Positions 1 through 6,545 of a stretch of DNA of 6,994 bases are shown piece after piece (position 1 is the stretch's first letter; every line of letters begins with the position of its first letter). A program made the translations under genes and the position numbers. The stretch comes from an uncultured Clostridium sp. GTDB taxonomy: Bacteria; Bacillota; Clostridia; TANB77; CAG-508. Location: positions 1-6,994 of the forward strand of contig CAMMNR010000093.1 of the NCBI GenBank assembly GCA_946498265.1. The letters are read 5' to 3'. The notes beneath the pieces were generated by a model. It was given only the letters and a program-made list of their open reading frames with translations, searched no databases and was not told the DNA's origin.

Positions 1-1460
1 TATACAAAAGATTCTTCTACTTCTTCTATTTTATTTATCTGTGTTTCTAATTCTTCTGGGAATACTTTCTTTCCATTTTTTAAAACTATCATATCTTTTT
101 TTCTTCCTGTTATAAACAAAAATCCATCTTTATCAATATATGCTAAATCTCCAGTATAAAACCATCCATCTTTTAATACTTCTTTGGTTCTTTTCTCATC
201 CTCATAATATCCAATCATTACATTTGGTCCTTTTACAGCTAATTCTCCAATTCCATTTTTATCTTTATCTACAATTTTTATTTCTGTATGTCTCATTGGA
301 AATCCTATAGAACCTGCTCTTTGATATTTATCATTTTCAGCTGCTATAACTGGCGATGTTTCTGTTAGTCCATATCCTTGGACCAAGTGTATTCCAAAGT
401 TTTCAAATCCTTGTGCGACTTCTTTATCAAGTGGTGCTCCACCTGAGATTATAAATCTCATTTTTCCTCCTAATTGGTCTATTATTTCTTTGAACACTTT
501 TCTTCTGATATCTATTCCTAATTTTAGCAAAAATTGTGTTATCTTTATTCCCATATTCACGATTTTTTCTTTTCCCTGTTTTTTTATTTCTTTTTGAATA
601 GTTTGATACATTTTGTCTACTAAAATTGGAACTCCTACAAATAATGATACTCCATACTCATTTAAATTTTCTTTTATATATCTTAATCCATCTGGAAATA
701 CTGTTTTTATCCCGCTTGATAGCATAACTAACAATCCAGTTGAACCAAATATATGATGAAATGGTAAAAATGCTATATTTATATCTGTTGGTCTAAAATC
801 TTCTACTATTTGCATATCATATATGTTTGTTGCAATTCCATATTGTGAAAGCATTACCGCTTTTGCTTGCTCTGTTGTTCCAGATGTAAATAGTAAAACA
901 CTCATTTTTTCTTTGTCTATTTCCATATCTATATATTTATTATTTCCATTTTTTATTAACTTCTTACCTTTTTCTATTAATTCATTTATACATATATACC
1001 CTTCTAAATTTGACATACATATATATTTTTGAATTTTTGTTTTTCCATTGTCTTTAATTTGTTTAATTTCATCTAGATTTTTTTCATCAAATATAACTGC
1101 ATCTGGTTGGCTTCTTATTAAAGATAATTCTAACTCTCCTATTTGTAACCCTTTGTCCAATGGAATTGAAACTATATTTCCTAATAAATTTGTAACATAT
1201 GTTAAAGCCCATTCATAACTATTCTTGCCGATAATAGCTATTCTCTTATCACCAAGTCCTAAATCTAACAAGGCTGTTCCTAGAGCATTTATATCATCTA
1301 AAAATTCTTTATATGTTATTTCTTTATATTCTACTTCCTTTTCTTCTTTTTTTGTCTTAATAGTAAATGCTATATTATTCGGATACAGTTTGACGGAGTT
1401 GTATATAATCTCCTTGATATTTTCAAATCTTGGAACTTCTCTTAACTTGTTCTTTTCCAA
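1..1460 (-). CDS. Long-chain acyl-CoA synthetase (AMP-binding), C-terminus cut by window edge
   Basis: This is an AMP-forming long-chain fatty acid--CoA ligase of the ANL superfamily. It activates a fatty acid with ATP to an acyl-adenylate and passes it to CoA. About 486 residues are visible and the frame is open to position 1. Motifs in order: P-loop FTSGTTEQAKAVMLS (about 191-205), FLPFHHIFG (231-239), ISGGAPLD (338-345), QGYGLTETSP (361-370) and YTGDLAYIDKDGFLFITGRKKD (about 435-456, paraphrased by its YTGD and GRKKD ends). The last part of the small C-terminal domain, which carries the catalytic lysine, lies outside the window. The start is TTG at 1460: it is preceded by a GGGAAGGG ribosome binding site, there is no in-frame ATG upstream, and an in-frame TAA closes the frame. 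The P-loop has Glu where many relatives have Gly or Ser. It is divergent from the DUF1836 gene and shares its control region. The exact fatty acid cannot be told. Confidence 0.93.
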   Translation of the reverse strand, partial: MEKNKLREVPRFENIKEIIYNSVKLYPNNIAFTIKTKKEEKEVEYKEITYKEFLDDINALGTALLDLGLGDKRIAIIGKNSYEWALTYVTNLLGNIVSIPLDKGLQIGELELSLIRSQPDAVIFDEKNLDEIKQIKDNGKTKIQKYICMSNLEGYICINELIEKGKKLIKNGNNKYIDMEIDKEKMSVLLFTSGTTEQAKAVMLSQYGIATNIYDMQIVEDFRPTDINIAFLPFHHIFGSTGLLVMLSSGIKTVFPDGLRYIKENLNEYGVSLFVGVPILVDKMYQTIQKEIKKQGKEKIVNMGIKITQFLLKLGIDIRRKVFKEIIDQLGGKMRFIISGGAPLDKEVAQGFENFGIHLVQGYGLTETSPVIAAENDKYQRAGSIGFPMRHTEIKIVDKDKNGIGELAVKGPNVMIGYYEDEKRTKEVLKDGWFYTGDLAYIDKDGFLFITGRKKDMIVLKNGKKVFPEELETQINKIEEVEESFV

Positions 1461-1548
1461 TTTTTTCCCTTCCCTTCTTTTTAAGGTTTAAATTTGTAAA
1501 ATAAATTCACATCCACAAATTCCGCACCTTTTCGACATTGATATCTAT

Positions 1549-1575
1549 ATAATCTAGTATCGAATACTAGATTAT
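1549..1575. promoter_or_regulatory. Perfect palindrome, probable operator
   Basis: Two exactly complementary 12-bp arms, ATAATCTAGTAT (1549-1560) and ATACTAGATTAT (1564-1575), flank a CGA centre. An outer inverted pair, TTGATAT (1538-1544) and ATATCAA (1577-1583), nests around it. The site covers the -10 box and the predicted start point of the acyl-CoA synthetase promoter, so a dimeric repressor bound here would block that gene. The divergent DUF1836 protein is the obvious candidate ligand, by position only. A TetR- or FapR-like regulator encoded elsewhere is the alternative. Confidence 0.75.
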
Positions 1576-1597
1576 CATATCAAAAATACTTTGTCAA
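1569..1597 (-). promoter_or_regulatory. Sigma-A type promoter of the acyl-CoA synthetase gene
   Basis: On the minus strand a perfect -35 TTGACA (1597-1592) is followed after 17 bp by TAATCT (1574-1569). Transcription would start near 1562, giving a leader of about 100 nt before the TTG codon at 1460. The -10 box lies inside the 12-bp-arm palindrome, so the promoter is probably repressible. Confidence 0.75.
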
Positions 1598-1600
1598 TAG

Positions 1601-1629
1601 TTGACTAAGTTTTCTAATCATGATAATAT
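1601..1629 (+). promoter_or_regulatory. Sigma-A type promoter of the DUF1836 gene
   Basis: TTGACT (1601-1606), a 17-bp spacer and TAATAT (1624-1629) make a near-consensus promoter pointing right, about 25 nt upstream of the TTG start codon. Its -35 box lies only 3 bp from the -35 box of the opposing synthetase promoter (1592-1597), so polymerases at the two promoters cannot easily bind at the same time. This gives built-in cross-control. Confidence 0.7.
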
Positions 1630-1654
1630 ATTTATGTTAAGGAGAGTGTTAAAT

Positions 1655-2173
1655 TTGGAAAAAATAGATGATTCTATATATAAATCTGTATCAAAATTTC
1701 ATATTCCTAGATGGAAAGAATTTCCCACAATTGACTTATATGCCGACCAACTTGTAAGCTATTTAGATACTTTTTTGGGTAAATATTTTCAAGATGATAA
1801 TATTACAAATAATAAAGATAATAAAATTATTACTAAAACAATGATTAATAATTATGTAAAACAAGGAATCTTAGATGCTCCTGTTAAGAAAAAATATAAT
1901 AAAATTCATATTGCTAAATTATTTGTTATTTGTACTTTAAAACAGGTTTATAGTATTAATGATATAAATGAATTAATTAATTTGGCTACTAAAAATTTTC
2001 CTATTAAAAGGGCTTATAATACTTTTTGTAATGAATTGGAAAATTCTATTTTTGTTATTTTTAGTGTTAATGATTATACTTTTGATAAAAGATTGTCTCA
2101 GGAACAATATATTTTGAAAAATGTTACTCAATCTATTGCTAATAAACTTTATGTAAAAAAAGTGGTTTTGTAA
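1655..2173 (+). CDS. DUF1836 family protein, putative HTH transcriptional regulator
   Basis: A 172-residue protein of the DUF1836 family, common in Bacillota and of no proven biochemical function. The family signature is clear: FHIPRWKEFPTIDLYADQ (residues 15-32), then ITKTMINNYVKQG (59-71), PVKKKY (76-81), IHIAKLFVICTLKQV (84-98), and a typical ANKLYVKK tail (162-169). The segment at about 58-107 resembles a MerR-like winged helix, which is why members are thought to bind DNA. The start is TTG at 1655, with AAGGAG at 1639-1644; the upstream in-frame ATG at 1634 overlaps this ribosome binding site and would lie almost on the transcription start, so it was rejected. The gene is divergent from the acyl-CoA synthetase across a palindromic operator and probably regulates it (inference). 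Its last 35 bp overlap the oppositely oriented winged-helix gene. Confidence 0.88.
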   Translation: MEKIDDSIYKSVSKFHIPRWKEFPTIDLYADQLVSYLDTFLGKYFQDDNITNNKDNKIITKTMINNYVKQGILDAPVKKKYNKIHIAKLFVICTLKQVYSINDINELINLATKNFPIKRAYNTFCNELENSIFVIFSVNDYTFDKRLSQEQYILKNVTQSIANKLYVKKVVL

Positions 2174-2651
2174 GAGCATATAAGCTATTAAAATCAAAGC
2201 CTTCTTTTTCGTAATCTCTTTGTTCAAAATTGCAAAGCCTTTTATTATTAGTATTTTTATATTTATTTATATTATATTTATTATCCTTAAACTTTTCTTC
2301 AATAGGGTATTGAAGTTTTGTTGGGGAGGGTATTAAACTTTTGTTAAATAGGGTATTTAACTTTTCTTCAATAGGTATTAGTTTTCTAATATCTACTTCT
2401 TTACTATTTTCTTTATATACCATTTCAATATTTATATAACCTTTATCTTTTAATGAATTTACTAGCTTTGATACTTGTGTTACTGATATATTTAAAAGTT
2501 CGCTTATAGTTTTATTGGTACAAAAGCAATATTGTTTTTCTTGACTTAAAAATATTGCAAGTGAATATATATGTTTTTCTTTATCACTTAAATTTTTGTC
2601 TGTTAATATTTCTATTGGAATCCATAATCCTTTTAAATTTAAATTTGACAT
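2139..2651 (-). CDS. Winged-helix protein resembling replication initiators of clostridial mobile elements
   Basis: A 170-residue protein with an N-terminal winged helix (about 5-80: GLWIPIEILTD, LSDKEKHIYSLAIFLS, then the helix-turn-helix around TNKTISELLNISVTQVSKLV), a variable linker, and a C-terminal NFEQRDY...FDFNSLYA module (141-159). This arrangement is known from HTH proteins of clostridial plasmids and integrative elements, related to replisome-organiser N-terminal domains. A role in replication initiation or its control is inferred, not proven. The start is ATG 2651, because AGGAGG (2660-2665) lies 8 nt upstream; the ATG at 2657 is only 2 nt from it. The linker (about 87-121) encodes IPIEEKL and YPIEEKF repeats, which are the protein shadow of the 23-bp DNA repeat array. 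The last 11 residues are read from DNA antisense to the DUF1836 gene's 3' end and look like an accidental extension. No confident promoter was found upstream. Confidence 0.82.
   Translation of the reverse strand: MSNLNLKGLWIPIEILTDKNLSDKEKHIYSLAIFLSQEKQYCFCTNKTISELLNISVTQVSKLVNSLKDKGYINIEMVYKENSKEVDIRKLIPIEEKLNTLFNKSLIPSPTKLQYPIEEKFKDNKYNINKYKNTNNKRLCNFEQRDYEKEGFDFNSLYALTKPLFLHKVY
2293..2386. repeat. Four tandem 23-bp iteron-like palindromic units inside the winged-helix gene
   Basis: Units begin at 2297, 2320, 2343 and 2366, exactly 23 bp apart, each preceded by TTTT. On the plus strand unit 1 is CTTCAATA-GGG-TATTGAAG, a perfect dyad. Unit 2 is GTTGGGGA-GGG-TATTAAAC, with its left half decayed. 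Unit 3 is GTTAAATA-GGG-TATTTAAC, a perfect dyad. Unit 4 is CTTCAATA-GG-TATTAGTT, one base short with its right half decayed. The period is not a multiple of three, so the repeat does not keep codon phase. The array resembles iterons of theta-type replication origins located within the initiator gene, or a multi-site operator. Confidence 0.85.
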
Positions 2652-2761
2652 TGCCATCCCCTCCTCTCTTTCAAATTCGTTCGCTCTATTTTAGCTTTAT
2701 TTTCGTTTTTGATATATAAGTAATATAAGTTTATATCTTAAAATTGCAGATAAAAAATTTC
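2652..2761. other. Short intergenic stretch upstream of the winged-helix gene
   Basis: An AT-rich stretch between the CBASS terminator and the winged-helix gene. It holds the AGGAGG ribosome binding site (2660-2665) and a short dyad, GATATA (2711-2716) with TATATC (2732-2737), around a doubled TATAAGT. No -35/-10 pair on the minus strand is good enough to call. The gene may depend on a weak promoter here or on read-through past the terminator. Confidence 0.35.
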
Positions 2762-2800
2762 AAAAAAAATCGCCTTGAACTTATTTCTAAATTCAAAGCG
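2762..2800 (-). terminator. Intrinsic terminator of the CBASS operon
   Basis: On the minus strand CGCTTTGAA (2800-2792) pairs with TTCAAGGCG (2779-2771) in a 9-bp stem containing one G-U pair, with a 12-nt loop. It is followed by A and then eight T (2769-2762). It lies 18 bp beyond the CD-NTase stop codon and separates the operon from the winged-helix gene. Confidence 0.85.
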
Positions 2801-2818
2801 TAAATTTTTATTATAGCG

Positions 2819-4186
2819 TTATTTTATAGGAACATTAATGTGTGCTTTTGCAATACATATTTTATTTTTTATAATATAACATTCTACATAATGATTTCCT
2901 GCAAAATTAGATGTTTCATGATTTTTTACATTTTCTTTTGATTTAAATATCTGCCCCCTTATGCAATTATATTGTTCAGCTAAAGAACCATCGTTCTTAA
3001 CTTTCCAAAGAACTTCGTAAGCATTCGGTGCATTAATATTTTTTATAAAAAAGTCTAGAGAACAACCTATTTCAACTTTTTCATGCTTATTTAAAATATC
3101 GGATAAGTATTTAAATTGTCCATTTTTATTTGTTACTTTACAATCTATTTCTACAAAACAAGTAGTTACTTGTGCTGGATATATATTTTCAATAAATTCT
3201 TCTGTATCATCATATTCATACAAATTTTTAGAATAATTATATGTTATTGCCAAACTTCTTGCAGATTCATTTAAATTTGTATTCCAGTAACCATGATTGA
3301 AAAAATCATACCATGCATCTTTTGCTTGTTTTTCTGTGCAATCGCTATTGAACAATATATTCAATTTTGATATATAAGTATTTAGCCTATTATATAGATT
3401 TTCTAATTTGTCTCTATCTTCCTGTACTAATAATAAACTTTGTGAACTATCAGTAGGATTATACACCTCTTTATTATACATTAGTCTATTTCTTATTGCA
3501 CAAATTGTATAATAAAACATTTCATCAATTCTAGAATAGTCTTGTATTTTTTCATCACATAATACAGTTTGTATTAAGCCACCTGGCATATTCCAAGAGT
3601 CGCGTGATTTACAGAATGTTTTGCTTAATCTTATTGCCTGTCTTAATTTTTCACCATTTATTCCTATTTCTTCTTTAAACCAATTATTTATTGCTCTCGG
3701 ATCTCTTGGTCTCCATTCACTTCCTGCATGTTCATATTTATAGCTATCATCGTATTCATTCTTTATTCTTTTATAAATAGCAAAATCAATGTGGTAATTA
3801 TCGGAATATTCAATTCTTACACAATTAGTTTTTGCTACTGGTTCATTTTTAAAATTAGTACATTTTCTTTTTAATGAATCTACTACTACATTTTTTATTG
3901 CTATTGCCCCTATATCTCCAATATTTGTTTCATCAAATACTATTGCAATATCAATATCATAATCATTTTTATCATTTTGAATAACTGTTGACATTGCTAC
4001 ACTGCCTTGTTCTATGGTTTCTGCTATTTTGTAATCTGTTTTATTTTCTTCATTATATTCTTTTAGTCCATCTTTAAGTCTATCAATATTTAGCTTTTTC
4101 TTTTCTCTAAGCTTACTCGTTTCCTCTTTTGGCAACACTACCTCATTATAGTAAAATTTCTTCATTTCTTTTTCTAAATCATACAT
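2819..4186 (-). CDS. CBASS cGAS/DncV-like nucleotidyltransferase (CD-NTase) with C-terminal AGS-C domain
   Basis: A 455-residue synthase of a nucleotide second messenger in CBASS anti-phage immunity. The N-terminal nucleotidyltransferase core carries GSVAMSTVIQ (G61-S62), the metal-binding pair D77 and D79 in NDYDIDIAIVFD, and a third acidic residue D134 in YHIDFAIY, so the active site looks intact. A helical SMODS-type core follows (about 160-320, including WRPRDPRAINNWFKE). The end (about 345-455) matches the AGS-C sensor domain, with YEVLWKVKN, CIRGQIF, NHYVECYII and ICIAKAHI. The product (di- or trinucleotide, and which bases) cannot be read from the sequence; SAVED partners of this class often sense cyclic trinucleotides. 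Its start overlaps the effector's stop by 8 nt (ATGTATGA, 4179-4186) behind only a weak GAAAGAAG site, so translational coupling is likely. A terminator follows directly. No ubiquitin-like or HORMA helper genes are present. Confidence 0.92.
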   Translation of the reverse strand: MYDLEKEMKKFYYNEVVLPKEETSKLREKKKLNIDRLKDGLKEYNEENKTDYKIAETIEQGSVAMSTVIQNDKNDYDIDIAIVFDETNIGDIGAIAIKNVVVDSLKRKCTNFKNEPVAKTNCVRIEYSDNYHIDFAIYKRIKNEYDDSYKYEHAGSEWRPRDPRAINNWFKEEIGINGEKLRQAIRLSKTFCKSRDSWNMPGGLIQTVLCDEKIQDYSRIDEMFYYTICAIRNRLMYNKEVYNPTDSSQSLLLVQEDRDKLENLYNRLNTYISKLNILFNSDCTEKQAKDAWYDFFNHGYWNTNLNESARSLAITYNYSKNLYEYDDTEEFIENIYPAQVTTCFVEIDCKVTNKNGQFKYLSDILNKHEKVEIGCSLDFFIKNINAPNAYEVLWKVKNDGSLAEQYNCIRGQIFKSKENVKNHETSNFAGNHYVECYIIKNKICIAKAHINVPIK

Positions 4187-5297
4187 TTGCTTCTTTCACA
4201 TCCTCTACTTTTATAAGTTTTCCTTTATTTTTACCATTAATTACAATTCCCCACGGATATTTTATATCACTTTGATTTTCAAATTGATAAGATATTATTT
4301 CTGGAATCCTTGTAGTATCTACACTTCTTTTTCCTATTTCTAATGCCAAACAGCTTTGACTTGAACATATTACATTTATGCTTTTTATATTGTTTAACTT
4401 TTGTAAAATTTTTTCAATCAAATCAAAAATATTATTTACATATTCATTCAGTTGCTCTTTATATCTAATTGTATTGTCACAAGGATTGTCTACTTCTAAC
4501 TTAATAATATTGCATTCATCTTCAAATTGCTTTAATTGTACATCTGTAATATTTCTAGTTATTGAAATAGCTATAACTATATTATTTTTATTTACATCTA
4601 TATCTTCTAACTTTGTTTTCAAATTTAATTTGGAATACTTTTTATTCTTTTTGTGTTCAAGTTTATAATAATCATTTGTATCTATTTTATCAAATTCATA
4701 ATAATAATTTATTTCTCCTCTTTCTAACAAAGTTCCTGCATACATTATAAACGGAATAGGTGCTATTCCTGTGTATCCTCTTTTTCTTTCTATTGTTTCA
4801 TTTTTAAATGCATTTACTTGTTCTTCTATTTCCGCCAATATACATTCACAGCTCTCTTTATCTAATCTATTACAAAAAATCTTGTTGTATATATTTACAA
4901 AATTAATTTCCCTCTCTCTAAAATCATTTATAATATCTTTTTTCTTTTTTAAATATGGCTCTATTCTTTGCCTCATATACCCATTAATATTTAAAACATA
5001 TATTTTTCTTTTTGAATAAAAATATAGAATTATAGCAACTATTATTAAAAATGCTCCAAAAAAGAAATAGAACAAATTAAAATCTTCAACAAGTTCATTA
5101 ATATCATTTCTATTATTTATAATTGCAACAATTTTTAGTATTGTATCTTGCCAATTGCCTGATGCAAGGCTTATTAAGCTTAAACCTGCTGTGAATACAG
5201 TACCTAAAAAACTCTGTTCCTTTTTTCCATTTATAAATTTGAAGCCAATATATAAAGCTCCACATATTATTATTGCAACAAGTATATAATTCATCAT
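4179..5297 (-). CDS. cap14: CBASS membrane effector: two transmembrane helices plus SAVED domain (Cap14-like)
   Basis: A 372-residue putative cell-killing effector. It has a hydrophobic N-terminal helix (about 3-22, MNYILVAIIICGALYIGF), a weaker apolar stretch (about 30-46), a strong second membrane helix (about 74-94, LFYFFFGAFLIIVAIILYFY) and then a cytosolic part rich in Lys and Glu. The C-terminal region (about 175-372) fits a SAVED ligand-binding fold: TGIAPIPFIMYAGTLLERG, a YYEFDK strand, INVICSSQSCLALEIGKR (the conserved small-x-ALAIG-type element) and an ISYQFEN...YPWGI end. SAVED domains bind CD-NTase cyclic nucleotides; in two-TM forms, binding is thought to drive membrane disruption. 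The start at 5297 (or 5294) fits a GGAG site at 5304-5307 and a very short leader; the in-frame ATG at 5309 has no ribosome binding site. It is the first gene of the operon. The Cap14 name is by architecture, not by alignment. Confidence 0.87.
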   Translation of the reverse strand: MMNYILVAIIICGALYIGFKFINGKKEQSFLGTVFTAGLSLISLASGNWQDTILKIVAIINNRNDINELVEDFNLFYFFFGAFLIIVAIILYFYSKRKIYVLNINGYMRQRIEPYLKKKKDIINDFREREINFVNIYNKIFCNRLDKESCECILAEIEEQVNAFKNETIERKRGYTGIAPIPFIMYAGTLLERGEINYYYEFDKIDTNDYYKLEHKKNKKYSKLNLKTKLEDIDVNKNNIVIAISITRNITDVQLKQFEDECNIIKLEVDNPCDNTIRYKEQLNEYVNNIFDLIEKILQKLNNIKSINVICSSQSCLALEIGKRSVDTTRIPEIISYQFENQSDIKYPWGIVINGKNKGKLIKVEDVKEANV

Positions 5298-5318
5298 CTC
5301 ACTCTCCATTTAAGCTAC

Positions 5319-5347
5319 ATTTTAACATATTTTTACATTTTTGTCAT
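5319..5347 (-). promoter_or_regulatory. Probable promoter of the CBASS operon
   Basis: On the minus strand ATGACA (5347-5342) is followed after 17 bp by TAAAAT (5324-5319). Transcription would begin near 5312, leaving a leader of about 15 nt that carries the GGAG ribosome binding site. The promoter is constitutive-looking, with no obvious operator over it. Confidence 0.6.
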
Positions 5348-5403
5348 TATCTTAATAGCAAAAAATAGAGAAATATCTGAAAAATTAAGACATTTCTAAG
5401 AAA

Positions 5404-5464
5404 GGCGTTTTGCTAAGTTAGTCTCCGAAGCAAGTGCAAAACACATGTCACTCGCTTTGCTCGG
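5404..5464. other. GC-richer structured intergenic element
   Basis: This stretch is clearly richer in G+C than its surroundings. CCGA+AGCAAGTG (5425-5436) can pair with CACTCGCT (5449-5456) and TCGG (5461-5464), leaving a TTGC bulge and a 12-nt loop. The single mismatch of the stem becomes a G-U pair if transcribed leftward. A competing stem joins GTTTTGC (5407-5413) with GCAAAAC (5436-5442). No T-run follows in either direction, so it is not an ordinary intrinsic terminator for the nuclease gene. It may be a dispersed repeat, an RNA element or a mobile-element remnant. Confidence 0.45.
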
Positions 5465-5488
5465 ACGAATTAAGGTAGCCTAATTATT

Positions 5489-6532
5489 CTATTCATCTTC
5501 ATTATTTTCAATTTCCTCAATATCTTTTATGTGCAATTCAATATCTTCTGCTCTAGGTAATTGAGATTGTAAATATTCAGGAATATCTTCTAATAATTTA
5601 TATTCGCTAACTCCAATAGGCTTATTTATATCTTTTAATGCATATTCTGCTGTAAAGTTATCTTTTCCTTTACATAGCAATAATCCAATAGTTGCATTAT
5701 CCTCTTTATCTTTTACCAAATCATCTACTGCTGATAAATAAAAATTGAGTTGTCCTGCATCTGTTGGCTCAAATTCTCTTGCTTTCAATTCAACTACTAT
5801 ATAACATTTTAATTTTAAATGATAAAAAAGTAAGTCTATAAAATATTCTTTTCCTCCAACCTCTAATTTATATTCACTTCCAACAAACGCAAATCCTTTT
5901 CCTAGCTCTATCAAAACATCCTTTATTTTATTTATCATTGCATTTTCTATCTGTAATTCTTTAACTTTTCCTTTTATAGAAATAAAATCAAATAAATATG
6001 GATCCTTCATAGTTTGAGTAGCTAAATCACTTTGTACACTTGGTAATGTTATGTCAAAATTTGTTATTTTTTCTGCTAATGCTTGTCTTTCATAAACTTT
6101 TCCATTAATTTGCATTTTTAACATATTTGAAGACCAACCATTTTGTACAATTTCTTTTATATACCATTTTCTTTCTTCAAAATCATCTACTTTATCCATT
6201 AAAATAATATTATGATACCATGTAATTTGTGCAAGAACCTCTTGCACAAATTCAAAATCTGGATATTCTTCTGCGAATTTTCTCATATACTTTAAATTTC
6301 TCACTGAAAATCCTTTTATTTCAGGAAATTCTAATTTTAAATCCATTGACAAATTATCAATAAATTTATTTCCCCATTGACTATTCTCTAAAATTATTTT
6401 TCCAATATGCCAATACATAAACATTAATTCTTTGTTTACTGCATAAATAGCTTTATATTGAGCATTTAGTACTTCTTGCTTAATATTTTCTAATAATGAT
6501 TTATATTTATTAATATCTATTTTATTATCCAT
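5489..6532 (-). CDS. yhcG: DUF1016/YhcG family PDDEXK nuclease
   Basis: A 347-residue protein of the YhcG (DUF1016) family. The N-terminal DUF1016 domain (about 8-150) shows the hallmark YWHIGKIILE (40-49), WGNKFIDNLSMDL (53-65), GFSVRNLKYMRKFAEEYP (74-91) and QITWYHNIILMDK (102-114). The C-terminal PDDEXK nuclease domain (about 175-325) has GSEYKLEVGGKEYFIDLLFYH, with D233 and the E248-x-K250 pair in IVVELK, followed by GQLNFYLSAVDD (260-271), so the catalytic set looks complete. It is of full family length. These proteins are predicted DNA endonucleases found beside restriction systems, defence islands and mobile elements; their targets are mostly unknown. The start ATG 6532 has GAAGG 4 nt upstream. 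It lies 110 nt downstream of tnpV and about 180 nt upstream of the CBASS effector, which has its own promoter, so joint function with CBASS is not shown. Confidence 0.9.
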   Translation of the reverse strand: MDNKIDINKYKSLLENIKQEVLNAQYKAIYAVNKELMFMYWHIGKIILENSQWGNKFIDNLSMDLKLEFPEIKGFSVRNLKYMRKFAEEYPDFEFVQEVLAQITWYHNIILMDKVDDFEERKWYIKEIVQNGWSSNMLKMQINGKVYERQALAEKITNFDITLPSVQSDLATQTMKDPYLFDFISIKGKVKELQIENAMINKIKDVLIELGKGFAFVGSEYKLEVGGKEYFIDLLFYHLKLKCYIVVELKAREFEPTDAGQLNFYLSAVDDLVKDKEDNATIGLLLCKGKDNFTAEYALKDINKPIGVSEYKLLEDIPEYLQSQLPRAEDIELHIKDIEEIENNEDE

Positions 6533-6545
6533 TTTACCTTCTTTC

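Noticed and set aside
823..1491. Two plus-strand open frames (823-1032, 1225-1491)
   Set aside because: They lie antisense within the acyl-CoA synthetase, are rich in Phe/Ser/Leu as antisense of AT-rich codons, and show no family features.
1973..2227. Minus-strand frame of 84 residues
   Set aside because: It is antisense to the well-supported DUF1836 gene and overlaps the winged-helix gene in another frame; it is Asn/Ile/Lys-rich with no motif.
2293..2386. CRISPR-like array
   Set aside because: The units abut with only TTTT between palindromes; there are no unique spacers of 25-40 bp and no cas genes.
4378..5019. Plus-strand frames at 4378-4668 and 4771-5019
   Set aside because: Both are antisense to the SAVED effector gene and look like hydrophobic shadows, not membrane proteins.
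5425..5464. Intrinsic terminator for the YhcG-like gene
   Set aside because: The stem is strong, but no T-run follows on the minus strand, so it is listed as a structured element.
5310..5488. Retron or tRNA gene in the intergenic region upstream of CBASS
   Set aside because: There is no reverse transcriptase nearby, no paired msr/msd-like inverted ends and no cloverleaf or T-loop consensus.
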